Both the position numbers and the translations under genes were made by a program. A DNA stretch of 64,000 nucleotides. Origin: Lachnospiraceae bacterium. Its GTDB lineage: Bacteria; Bacillota; Clostridia; Lachnospirales; Lachnospiraceae. Below, one piece after another: positions 8,617-15,545 of this stretch (position 1 is the first letter of the stretch; each line of letters begins with the position of its first letter). The notes beneath the pieces are model-generated. The model worked only from the letters and a program-made list of their open reading frames with translations, had not been told where the DNA came from and ran no database searches. The stretch is taken from the NCBI GenBank assembly GCA_902381685.1, contig LR698958.1:2155030-2219029 (forward strand), read 5' to 3'.

Positions 8617-9159
8617 ATGAAAAAATTTGTATGTACAGTATGCGGTTATGTTTACGAAGGAGAGGCTGCTCCGGCAGAATGTCCACAGTGCCATGTAGGG
8701 GCTGAAAAATTCAAAGAAATGTCAGGAGAGAGAGAATGGGCAGCAGAACACGTTGTAGGTGTTGCTAAAGGTGTTAGTGAAGACATCGTTGCTGATTTAA
8801 GAGCAAACTTTGAAGGTGAATGTTCAGAAGTTGGTATGTATCTTGCAATGGCTAGAGTTGCTCACAGAGAAGGATATCCAGAAATCGGATTATACTGGGA
8901 AAAAGCAGCTTGGGAAGAAGCAGAACACGCTGCAAAATTTGCTGAATTATTAGGTGAAGTTGTAACAGACAGCACAAAGAAAAACCTTGAAATGAGAGTA
9001 GAAGCTGAAAACGGTGCTACAGCAGGTAAATTTGACCTTGCAAAACGTGCTAAAGCAGCTAACTTAGACGCTATCCATGATACAGTTCATGAAATGGCAA
9101 GAGACGAAGCTCGTCACGGAAAAGCATTTGAAGGACTTCTTAACAGATACTTTGGCTAA
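8617..9159 (+). CDS. reverse rubrerythrin (NADH peroxidase component)
   Basis: A 180-residue iron protein that reduces hydrogen peroxide in anaerobes. The rubredoxin domain is N-terminal ([20 protein letters not shown], residues ~6-25) and the four-helix diiron domain follows (about 50-180, with ExxE/ExxH pairs in [33 protein letters not shown]). This order is opposite to classical rubrerythrin and matches the reverse rubrerythrins of clostridia. It has its own promoter after perR, a strong ribosome site (AAAGGAGAG) and a terminator. Codon use looks highly expressed. Confidence 0.93.
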   Translation: MKKFVCTVCGYVYEGEAAPAECPQCHVGAEKFKEMSGEREWAAEHVVGVAKGVSEDIVADLRANFEGECSEVGMYLAMARVAHREGYPEIGLYWEKAAWEEAEHAAKFAELLGEVVTDSTKKNLEMRVEAENGATAGKFDLAKRAKAANLDAIHDTVHEMARDEARHGKAFEGLLNRYFG

Positions 9160-9172
9160 GAATAAAGAATTC

Positions 9173-9202
9173 GGGAGTGAATGTAAATTCACTCCCTTTT
9201 TT
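9173..9202 (+). terminator. terminator of the rubrerythrin gene
   Basis: GGGAGTGAAT...ATTCACTCCC forms a hairpin followed by six T. Confidence 0.92.
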
Positions 9203-9212
9203 GTATTGAACT

Positions 9213-9803
9213 CTATTCTTTTACAATCACTCCGCTGCGGATTAAAACCGGTCTGAGGGCATTATATAAAAATGCTACTAAAATAATGGAAACAACAGCA
9301 TTTACAAATGTTGTCACCGCACTTAATTTTGCCAGCACCTCTGCCATTTTTTGCGGTTGACCAAAAATGATCATTTTGTAAAAATAAGAAACAAGCGGAT
9401 CAGCAATTATATTAAATCCTAACCCTGCCGCTGCCGCCAACGTACTCCATTTCAAAATATATTTCTTATCCGTACTCTGATTAATCTTTGCCACACGGTG
9501 TGCAACAAATCCTGTAATCAATCCGATGCACAATTTCAAAATAAATGTTTTCGGTGCAACCGTAATGTAAATCGGATCCATAATATCTGCTATTCCCATG
9601 CCGATTGCCCCTGCCAGACCTCCGTACACACCACCAAGCATCAGCGCTGCCAAAACACAAACCGCATTTCCCAAATGCAATGATGATGCATCTCCTCCCG
9701 GCGTCGGTATTTTTATCTGCAGAAATGTAAATACGACAAAGCAAAGTGCCGCCATAACCGCTGTCTGTGAAATTTTCATTAATGTACTCTTTTTCTTATT
9801 CAT
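9213..9803 (-). CDS. ECF transporter S component
   Basis: Integral membrane protein of 196 residues with about five or six hydrophobic segments. The sequence LHLGNAVCVLAALMLGGVYGGLAGAIGMGIAD is typical of substrate-binding (S) components of energy-coupling-factor vitamin transporters, which share the EcfA/A'/T module encoded elsewhere. The substrate cannot be read from the sequence; no vitamin riboswitch is visible upstream. It is downstream of the helicase gene in the same orientation but separated by 90 bp. Confidence 0.8.
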   Translation of the reverse strand: MNKKKSTLMKISQTAVMAALCFVVFTFLQIKIPTPGGDASSLHLGNAVCVLAALMLGGVYGGLAGAIGMGIADIMDPIYITVAPKTFILKLCIGLITGFVAHRVAKINQSTDKKYILKWSTLAAAAGLGFNIIADPLVSYFYKMIIFGQPQKMAEVLAKLSAVTTFVNAVVSIILVAFLYNALRPVLIRSGVIVKE

Positions 9804-9893
9804 TCTTCTTCACTCCTTTATTAGAATGAATACATATTAGCACATATCTGGATTTATCAAAACCGCCAGTTATTACATTTTTAACCATGCCAG

Positions 9894-11480
9894 TTATTTC
9901 TGATTTGCAGGTTCGATGACAATGGTTTTTCCTTTAATTTTTACATTTTTCATTGCCAGCAATACGTCTTTCGCGTATTCTCTCGGCACTTCTACGAATG
10001 TATATTTGTCAAACATGTCAATTGTTCCAATAAGTTTTCCCGGCATTCCCGTTTCGCCTGCCAAAGCACCCAAAATGTCTCCCGGTTTTGCCTTCTGTTT
10101 TTTACCGATATTGATAAATAATCTTACCATTCCCGGTTCTTCCGCTCCTGTATCGCCAAAGTCCATTTCTTCCTGTTCTTCTTCGGAAGTCATTCCGGTG
10201 CACATTTTTAAGAATGCAGCCGCCATATCCATTGCCGTATAGTCAGAATCGTTTACTCTTTCCTGAATTGCATTTATCATTAAAGTTAAATCTTCGTTTA
10301 CGATAATCTGGTCGATGTCGTCCAAAATATTTTCCATTTTTGTTGTGGCAACATCATTTAACGACGGTACTTTCTGCGCATAAATTTTTGTTTTGCAGTA
10401 GCGCTGTATCTCTTTTAATTTATAAACCTCTTTTCCCGATACGAAAGAGAATGAACGTCCTACTCGCCCTGCACGCCCCGTTCTTCCGATTCGGTGTACA
10501 TAGTATTCATCGTCCTGCGGCAAATCATAATTAAATACTGCTTCCACTTCGTCCACATCAATTCCTCTGGCTGCGACATCTGTCGCCACCAAAATATCCG
10601 TTTTCCCGCTGCGGAATCCCTGCATCACACGGTCGCGCTGTACCTGTTTCATGTCTCCATGCAGTCCTGCGGCAAAATATCCGCGCCCCAAAAGAGAAGT
10701 CACAAGCAAATCCACCTGTTTTTTCGTGTTGCAGAATACGACAGAGAGTTTCGGTGTGTAAATATCCAGAAGACGTGCCAGAACTTCCTCTTTGTTTTTT
10801 GGTTTGACTTCATAATAAAACTGTTCGATATTCGGAACGGTCAGTTCTTTTTTTGTTACTTTAATTACCTCTGCTTTTTTCTGGAATTTTTTTGTGATTT
10901 CCATAATTGCTTTCGGCATTGTTGCGGAGAAAAGAACTGTCTGTCGTTCTTCCGGAACTCCCTCCAAAATCGTTTCAATATCCTCACGGAATCCCATGTT
11001 TAACATCTCGTCCGCCTCATCAAGCACAACCGTATGCACCTGCTCCATTTTGATCGTTTTTCTTCGCATATGATCCATGACACGCCCCGGTGTTCCGATA
11101 ATGATTTGTGTTCCGTTTTTCAGAGAACGAATCTGCTTAACAATCTCCTGTCCCCCATAAATTGGAAGCACCTTTATTCCATGCATATATTTTGCCAGAT
11201 TTCTGATTTCATCGGCCACCTGAATTGCAAGTTCTCTCGTCGGACAAAGCACGATTCCCTGCAATTTTTTGTTTTTAGGGTTTACCTTCTGTAAAAGCGG
11301 AATGCCAAATGCCGCCGTTTTCCCTGTTCCTGTCTGTGCCTGCCCGATAATATCTTTTCCTTCTAAAATAACAGGAATTGCCTTTGCCTGAATAGGAGAC
11401 GCCTCCTCAAATCCCATATATTTTACTGCCTTTTGAATTTCCGGACAAATCCCCAACTGCTCAAATTTTATATTTTCCAT
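9894..11480 (-). CDS. DEAD-box ATP-dependent RNA helicase with DbpA-type RNA-binding domain
   Basis: A 528-residue RNA helicase. Motifs in order: AQTGTGKT (I, ~47-54), PTRELA (Ia), GTPGR (Ib), DEAD (II, ~154), SAT (III), ARGIDVDEV (V), HRIGRTGRAGR (VI). After a linker and an acidic region, the C-terminal ~75 residues (VRLFINIGKKQKAKPGDILGALAGETG) form a DbpA-type RNA-binding domain, as in CshA/DeaD/DbpA proteins acting in ribosome assembly, mRNA decay and cold growth. The ATG at 11480 is supported by the conserved start. Its leader contains an intrinsic terminator, suggesting attenuation. Confidence 0.93.
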   Translation of the reverse strand: MENIKFEQLGICPEIQKAVKYMGFEEASPIQAKAIPVILEGKDIIGQAQTGTGKTAAFGIPLLQKVNPKNKKLQGIVLCPTRELAIQVADEIRNLAKYMHGIKVLPIYGGQEIVKQIRSLKNGTQIIIGTPGRVMDHMRRKTIKMEQVHTVVLDEADEMLNMGFREDIETILEGVPEERQTVLFSATMPKAIMEITKKFQKKAEVIKVTKKELTVPNIEQFYYEVKPKNKEEVLARLLDIYTPKLSVVFCNTKKQVDLLVTSLLGRGYFAAGLHGDMKQVQRDRVMQGFRSGKTDILVATDVAARGIDVDEVEAVFNYDLPQDDEYYVHRIGRTGRAGRVGRSFSFVSGKEVYKLKEIQRYCKTKIYAQKVPSLNDVATTKMENILDDIDQIIVNEDLTLMINAIQERVNDSDYTAMDMAAAFLKMCTGMTSEEEQEEMDFGDTGAEEPGMVRLFINIGKKQKAKPGDILGALAGETGMPGKLIGTIDMFDKYTFVEVPREYAKDVLLAMKNVKIKGKTIVIEPANQK

Positions 11481-11518
11481 CTATTATTCCCTTCTACAAT
11501 CATAATTTTCTATGTATC

Positions 11519-11556
11519 CAAAAAAATACCCTTCACTCGTCATAAGTAAAGGGTAC
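11519..11556 (-). terminator. intrinsic terminator in the helicase leader (candidate attenuator)
   Basis: On the minus strand TACCCTTTACT (11555-11545) pairs with AGTGAAGGGTA (11537-11527), followed by seven U. It lies between a strong promoter and the helicase start with no gene upstream on this strand. Confidence 0.75.
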
Positions 11557-11575
11557 TCACAAAGCACTGTCGACT

Positions 11576-11604
11576 ATCATAACAGAATCACTTCTGTTTG
11601 TCAA
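11576..11604 (-). promoter_or_regulatory. sigma-A promoter of the helicase gene
   Basis: Minus strand TTGACA (11604-11599) and TATGAT (11581-11576) with exactly 17 bp spacing, giving a leader of about 90 nt. Confidence 0.8.
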
Positions 11605-11723
11605 ATTTTTATAAAATTTCCTTTTTTTCTTGATATATAGGTATATTTGGTGTAGTATTTGAATATGCTTAATGTAGTATTTAATACTACTTGTATTTTT
11701 TTATTGATTAGGAGGGAGTATTT

Positions 11724-12386
11724 ATGTTGATGAAAGCGAAAAAATTAAAAGATCCGGCAAGCGCCATTACACATTTTATCGGTATGGTTGCTGCAATCAT
11801 CGCAGCCGCACCACTTTTATTTAGGGCATGGCATAAACCTGATAAAATATATTTTGTTTCTTTTGCGGTGTATATTATAAGCGTTATTCTTCTCTATACG
11901 GCGAGTACGGTGTATCACTCTTTGGATATTTCAGAGAAGATAAATAAACGCCTGAAAAAATTTGACCACATGATGATTTCCGTTTTAATTGCAGGAAGTT
12001 ATACGCCTATATGTTTGATTGCATTGAAAGGTAAGGTAGGATATACCCTCTTGGCAATCGTATGGGGAATCGCAATTTTGGGTATTCTGATTAAAGCATT
12101 TTGGATATATTGTCCGAAATGGTTTTCTTCCGTTTTATATATCGCAATGGGGTGGACCTGTGTCCTTGCTTTTCCGCAGATTTATCACACTCTGTCTACA
12201 CCGGCTTTTATATGGCTTTTAGTTGGAGGAATTATTTATACAATCGGCGGAGTGATTTACGGATTGAAACTGCCTATATTTAATAAGAAACATCACAACT
12301 TCGGCAGCCACGAAATTTTCCACCTGTTTGTTATGGGCGGAACTGCCTGCCATTTTGTTGTCATGTATGTGTATCTGCTCGGATAA
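11724..12386 (+). CDS. hemolysin III family membrane protein
   Basis: A 220-residue protein with seven predicted membrane spans of the hemolysin III/YqfA/PAQR-like family. Characteristic histidines are present: 'SAITHFIGM' near the start, 'STVYHSLD' (~58-65) and the C-terminal 'GSHEIFHLFVMGGTACHFVVM'. These form the putative metal site of the family. Despite the name, hemolytic activity is mostly unproven; roles in membrane homeostasis are proposed. TAGGAGGG supports the ATG at 11724. It is divergent from the helicase gene and ends in a shared bidirectional terminator. Confidence 0.88.
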   Translation: MLMKAKKLKDPASAITHFIGMVAAIIAAAPLLFRAWHKPDKIYFVSFAVYIISVILLYTASTVYHSLDISEKINKRLKKFDHMMISVLIAGSYTPICLIALKGKVGYTLLAIVWGIAILGILIKAFWIYCPKWFSSVLYIAMGWTCVLAFPQIYHTLSTPAFIWLLVGGIIYTIGGVIYGLKLPIFNKKHHNFGSHEIFHLFVMGGTACHFVVMYVYLLG

Positions 12387-12397
12387 CCATTTAACAT

Positions 12398-12435
12398 AAT
12401 AGACGGGAGAACTCTAAACGCTTCTCCCGTCTATT
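12398..12435. terminator. bidirectional terminator between hemolysin III and GIY-YIG genes
   Basis: A perfect 13-bp stem, AATAGACGGGAGA with TCTCCCGTCTATT, followed by T-rich sequence. It contains the last codons of the GIY-YIG gene on the minus strand. Confidence 0.88.
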
Positions 12436-12665
12436 AATTTTTCTTTTTCTTTTCTTCGCATCTGCTTAATGGCGTATTCTCTTTTCATTGCCTCCTGCTT
12501 TGTCGGGAACGTTTCATAATATACTAAAGTAACCGGCGTTCTCGTCTTCGTATATTTTGCCCCTTTTCCTTCATTGTGGCTCTGTATTCTTTTCTCCAGG
12601 TCATTTGTCCAGCCCGTATATAAAGTACCGTCACTGCATCGGACAATGTATGTATAGTTTTCCAT
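12414..12665 (-). CDS. GIY-YIG nuclease domain protein, UPF0213 type
   Basis: A single-domain GIY-YIG protein of 83 residues. The motifs are YTYIVRCSDGTLYTGWTNDL (GIY...YIG counterpart, residues 4-23), RIQSHNEGKGAKYT with the catalytic Arg region, and 'AMKREYAIKQMRRKEKEKLI' at the end with the conserved Glu. Family members of this size (YhbQ/YazA) are widespread; a DNA-repair role is suspected but not proven. It overlaps the shared terminator at its 3' end and starts 2 bp after the next gene. Confidence 0.88.
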   Translation of the reverse strand: MENYTYIVRCSDGTLYTGWTNDLEKRIQSHNEGKGAKYTKTRTPVTLVYYETFPTKQEAMKREYAIKQMRRKEKEKLIDGRSV

Positions 12666-12667
12666 CT

Positions 12668-12946
12668 CTACTGCAAATCCTCTTGGCTTATTTCAATAGA
12701 TGGATAGTGGGATAAAGTTGTCAAATCTACGTTCAGAGGAACACTATACACCATATAAAATTTTTCCGGATACTTTTCTGATAATTCCTTTATTTTCTCT
12801 TCCGCAATTTCCTTATTCTCTGTCGCATACACAACAGACACCACCCCTGTTTTCCTGCTTTCTGCTTCTTCTACTTCTCCACACAAAATCAATTTTAGCG
12901 GAGCAGTTCCATTAAGTCCCATAGAAATATAATCTTTTTCGTCCAT
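12668..12946 (-). CDS. hypothetical protein
   Basis: A 92-residue acidic soluble protein; the ATG at 12946 has an AGGAGGAAAAG ribosome site. It contains 'MGLNGTAPLKLILCGEVEEAESRKTGVVSVVYATENKEIAEEKIKEL' style alternation of strands and a helix, so it looks folded. I do not recognise the family. It is followed after 2 bp by the GIY-YIG gene and is probably co-transcribed with it. Confidence 0.65.
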   Translation of the reverse strand: MDEKDYISMGLNGTAPLKLILCGEVEEAESRKTGVVSVVYATENKEIAEEKIKELSEKYPEKFYMVYSVPLNVDLTTLSHYPSIEISQEDLQ

Positions 12947-13000
12947 ACTCTTTTCCTCCTTTTTCTCTTTATTATACTCTCCATTTCCCATATATCAAGC

Positions 13001-13035
13001 AAAAAACAGGGCTTGCGCCCTCCCGCTCAAGCCCC
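13001..13035 (-). terminator. terminator of the spoIID-spoIIQ-like operon
   Basis: GGGCTTG (minus 13034-13028) pairs with CAAGCCC (13015-13009) around a GC-rich loop, followed by six U. Confidence 0.8.
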
Positions 13036-13042
13036 GCCTCTT

Positions 13043-13786
13043 CTACTCTCCTAAAAAATCATTTGGATTTATCGGCTGTCCGTCCTTTCTCATCTCAAAA
13101 TAAAGATTGCAGCCTTCCACACTGTAATATTTTGTCGGTTCACTTAAATATCCTAAAACGGTTTTTGCCTCCACCGTATCACCCACATGAACCGGAACTT
13201 CTTTTAACTGCCCGTAAATTGCTTCATAGCCGTTTCCCATATCCACCGTAACTGTTGTCCCTGTCTGGCTTGTGACGTCGATGGATTTTACCACTCCTCT
13301 TGCTACCGACATTACCTGAGTTCCTGCCGCACCCTTTATAATCATTGCCGGATTATATTTATACTGGTCTAATGTAGGGAAATAGACTGTTTTGTCCATA
13401 CTGTAATTTAAAATAACTTCTCCATTTTCGATTGGCCACAAGATTAAATCCTTTTCACTGAATGAAAACTGCGATTTAACCGGCTGTTCTGCCACTACTT
13501 CCGGCTGCTCTTCCACCGTTTCTACCTGTTCCGTTACTTTTGGCTGTTCCTCAATCACATTTTGCTCTTTTTGTGGTGTATTGATAACCAAATCCTGTCC
13601 TCCGCCTGTACTTTCAATTTTTTCCTCTTTCTGTTTCTTCTCTACTTTTGCCAATTCCTTTTTCACTCCGGCTTTGTACTGATTGATGGTATATGTTCCA
13701 ACCATGCCGATTACCGCCACAAAGCAAATCACAGCACCTATCGCCAGGCCATGTCCTCTTTTGGAAGGTCTTAAATTATTTTTCAT
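13043..13786 (-). CDS. SpoIIQ-like degenerate LytM/M23 domain protein
   Basis: A 247-residue bitopic protein: short basic cytosolic start, one membrane span (about 15-35), a Glu/Lys/Gln-rich linker (45-115), and a C-terminal M23/LytM-like domain. The metal residues of active M23 peptidases are missing: the HxGxD region reads YNPAMIIKGAAG and the HxH strand reads NLYFEM. This, with spoIID directly upstream, matches SpoIIQ, the forespore component of the SpoIIQ-SpoIIIAH channel needed in engulfment. I prefer the ATG at 13786 (AGAGGTG spacing); a GTG at 13795 also exists. Confidence 0.8.
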   Translation of the reverse strand: MKNNLRPSKRGHGLAIGAVICFVAVIGMVGTYTINQYKAGVKKELAKVEKKQKEEKIESTGGGQDLVINTPQKEQNVIEEQPKVTEQVETVEEQPEVVAEQPVKSQFSFSEKDLILWPIENGEVILNYSMDKTVYFPTLDQYKYNPAMIIKGAAGTQVMSVARGVVKSIDVTSQTGTTVTVDMGNGYEAIYGQLKEVPVHVGDTVEAKTVLGYLSEPTKYYSVEGCNLYFEMRKDGQPINPNDFLGE

Positions 13787-13828
13787 TTTCATCACCTCTG
13801 ACTTTATTTTTGCCAGAAAGCAACTGCC

Positions 13829-14788
13829 TTATTCTATATTTAATAAAATTTCAGCAACCTCCCTAATTTCCGTCCCCTCAAAAAAATACTGTAGAATTTC
13901 TTCATATGTTTTTCCTTCTTTTGCCATTTCATTTGCCGTATGCTGGCTCAATCCGATACCGTGTCCCACACCTTTTGTCGTGATTTTAAGCATTCCGTTG
14001 CTCTCCTGAAAAGAAAAACAACTGGAGGGAAGTTCCAATGCATTTCTAAATTCTTCCCCCGCATAAATATGTTTTCCAATCCGTACTTTTGTCACATACC
14101 CCGCCGTATCCGTCTGCTTTATCTCAAAATCTTCCTTCGTAAAAGGTTTCTCCGCCTCCTTTTTGTCCACCGCCGCAAGAAACGGCTGACAGTATTCCTT
14201 CACTTCCTCGTAAGATAACTCAAGTGTCTGCAACTGCCATTTGTTCTCTATATCCTTCGGACAGTCTTTTGTCTTTAAATAAGGATAGTTTTCTCCCCCT
14301 AACACTTCATTTCCATTTCGTGTTTTTCCGTTGCTTAGTTGATGAAAGGACGCCGATGCGGGTTTTCCTTTATAGAGAATGGCTTTCCCTTCTGTATCGC
14401 TGACCGCTTTTTTCAGTTTCTTATAAATTTTCCTGCCATTGTCCTTTCCCCATAACTTTTCCATGTCTCCCCGCGTCATATATTCCCCCGAAAAAACAAC
14501 GTCCTTTTTCTCTTCTATTTTTCTGTATAGGTTTGTCCGTGTTATAATCGTCTGTACCTTTAACATTTCCTCATGGTAATCAGGTTGAATCTCTTTCGCT
14601 ACCACTCCCGTCAGATACTCGTCCCATAATACCTTCTTTTCCATGTCTCCCACCTGCACTTTCACATAGAAAGGAGAGTTATCCCCATTTCCATCAATTG
14701 ACTTTCCATTTATCAACACTGTAACAATATAAGGCAACAATAAAAAAGCAAAAAGTACGATACAGATTGTCCTACATTTCTTTTTCAT
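13829..14788 (-). CDS. spoIID: stage II sporulation protein D
   Basis: Peptidoglycan lytic transglycosylase that works with SpoIIM and SpoIIP in forespore engulfment. The 319-residue protein has an N-terminal signal-anchor (TICIVLFAFLLLPYIVTVLI), the SpoIID core with 'VLWDEYLTGVVAKEIQPDYHEEMLKVQTIITRTNLYRK' (the catalytic Glu falls in VVAKEI), 'ASFHQLSNGKTRNGNEVLGG' and the C-terminal 'KGVGHGIGLSQHTANEMAKEG'. The ATG at 14788 follows AAGGAGGGG. The SpoIIQ-like gene follows after 42 bp and the pair shares a terminator. Confidence 0.93.
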   Translation of the reverse strand: MKKKCRTICIVLFAFLLLPYIVTVLINGKSIDGNGDNSPFYVKVQVGDMEKKVLWDEYLTGVVAKEIQPDYHEEMLKVQTIITRTNLYRKIEEKKDVVFSGEYMTRGDMEKLWGKDNGRKIYKKLKKAVSDTEGKAILYKGKPASASFHQLSNGKTRNGNEVLGGENYPYLKTKDCPKDIENKWQLQTLELSYEEVKEYCQPFLAAVDKKEAEKPFTKEDFEIKQTDTAGYVTKVRIGKHIYAGEEFRNALELPSSCFSFQESNGMLKITTKGVGHGIGLSQHTANEMAKEGKTYEEILQYFFEGTEIREVAEILLNIE

Positions 14789-14820
14789 ACTCCCCTCCTT
14801 TTGAAGAACTTTTCTGCAAA

Positions 14821-14864
14821 TAAAAAACACTGTGGTTTATCCTTAAGATATTCCACAGTGTTTA
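14821..14864 (-). terminator. terminator of the membrane protein gene upstream of spoIID
   Basis: A perfect 11-bp stem, AAACACTGTGG with CCACAGTGTTT, with a U-run on the minus strand. Confidence 0.9.
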
Positions 14865-14867
14865 AAA

Positions 14868-15533
14868 CTATTCCTCTTCTTCTATTGTCAACTGATTTTC
14901 CGCCATATTTTCTTTTGTATTCTGCTCCGCTCTCCTTCCGAAAATGAACATACAAACAGATTCATAAAATGGAATAATCATACTAAACACAGCGTGCAAA
15001 GTCGCCATATTTACTGTTGTATATCTCTCATAAATTTGGCGATTGATTAGAATTTCCAATCCTCCTTTAATCGCTGCATAAATAACAGAAATAATAATAA
15101 CAAATACAAGAAAAACTACAAAAACCATGAGAAGTCCTGACATTTCCGAATTGGGTACATGGTATCCCATATAATCTCTCATGCGTGATTCTGCCGAAAT
15201 CGCGCTGATTAAAATCGAAATAATCATGAAGAAATACATAACCGCAAAAATCACTCCGTAAATAATCGGTACAATCAGAAGCCATCCCCCCGGTGACTTA
15301 ATACTTCTTTTCTTCAGCGGAATTTCTCCACTTAATTCTCCATGAAAATACGTTCTCGCAAACGGTATAAATGCAAGCCATGAATTCGTTTTTCCCTGAG
15401 CTTTTCCCATTTTATACATTCCGATACCGCGAAAAATAAAACTGATTATCCAACCTAACAGGCACAATCCCAACACAACAAGATAAATTGCCAAGACCGT
15501 CACTGCAACCGTATCTGTCTCATTATAGTACAT
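14868..15533 (-). CDS. conserved multi-span membrane protein
   Basis: A 221-residue protein with about four membrane spans (roughly 10-35, 85-112, 130-160, 180-200) and an acidic cytosolic C-terminus ending in EEEE. The segment 'FRGIGMYKMGKAQGKTNSWLAFIPFARTYFHGELSG' recurs in conserved Firmicute membrane proteins of unknown role. No enzymatic motif is visible. It lies 12 bp downstream of glgP in the same direction, so it may be read through from the ileS-glgP transcript, and ends in a strong terminator. Confidence 0.7.
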   Translation of the reverse strand: MYYNETDTVAVTVLAIYLVVLGLCLLGWIISFIFRGIGMYKMGKAQGKTNSWLAFIPFARTYFHGELSGEIPLKKRSIKSPGGWLLIVPIIYGVIFAVMYFFMIISILISAISAESRMRDYMGYHVPNSEMSGLLMVFVVFLVFVIIISVIYAAIKGGLEILINRQIYERYTTVNMATLHAVFSMIIPFYESVCMFIFGRRAEQNTKENMAENQLTIEEEE

Positions 15534-15545
15534 TCACATTCCTCC

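Noticed and set aside
9804..9893. Riboswitch upstream of the ECF S-component gene
   Set aside because: Only a short direct repeat AATAACTGGC was seen; no conserved vitamin riboswitch core or terminator pair fits in 90 bp.
13043..13786. Active M23 endopeptidase
   Set aside because: All zinc ligands are missing, so the gene is called SpoIIQ-like and inactive.
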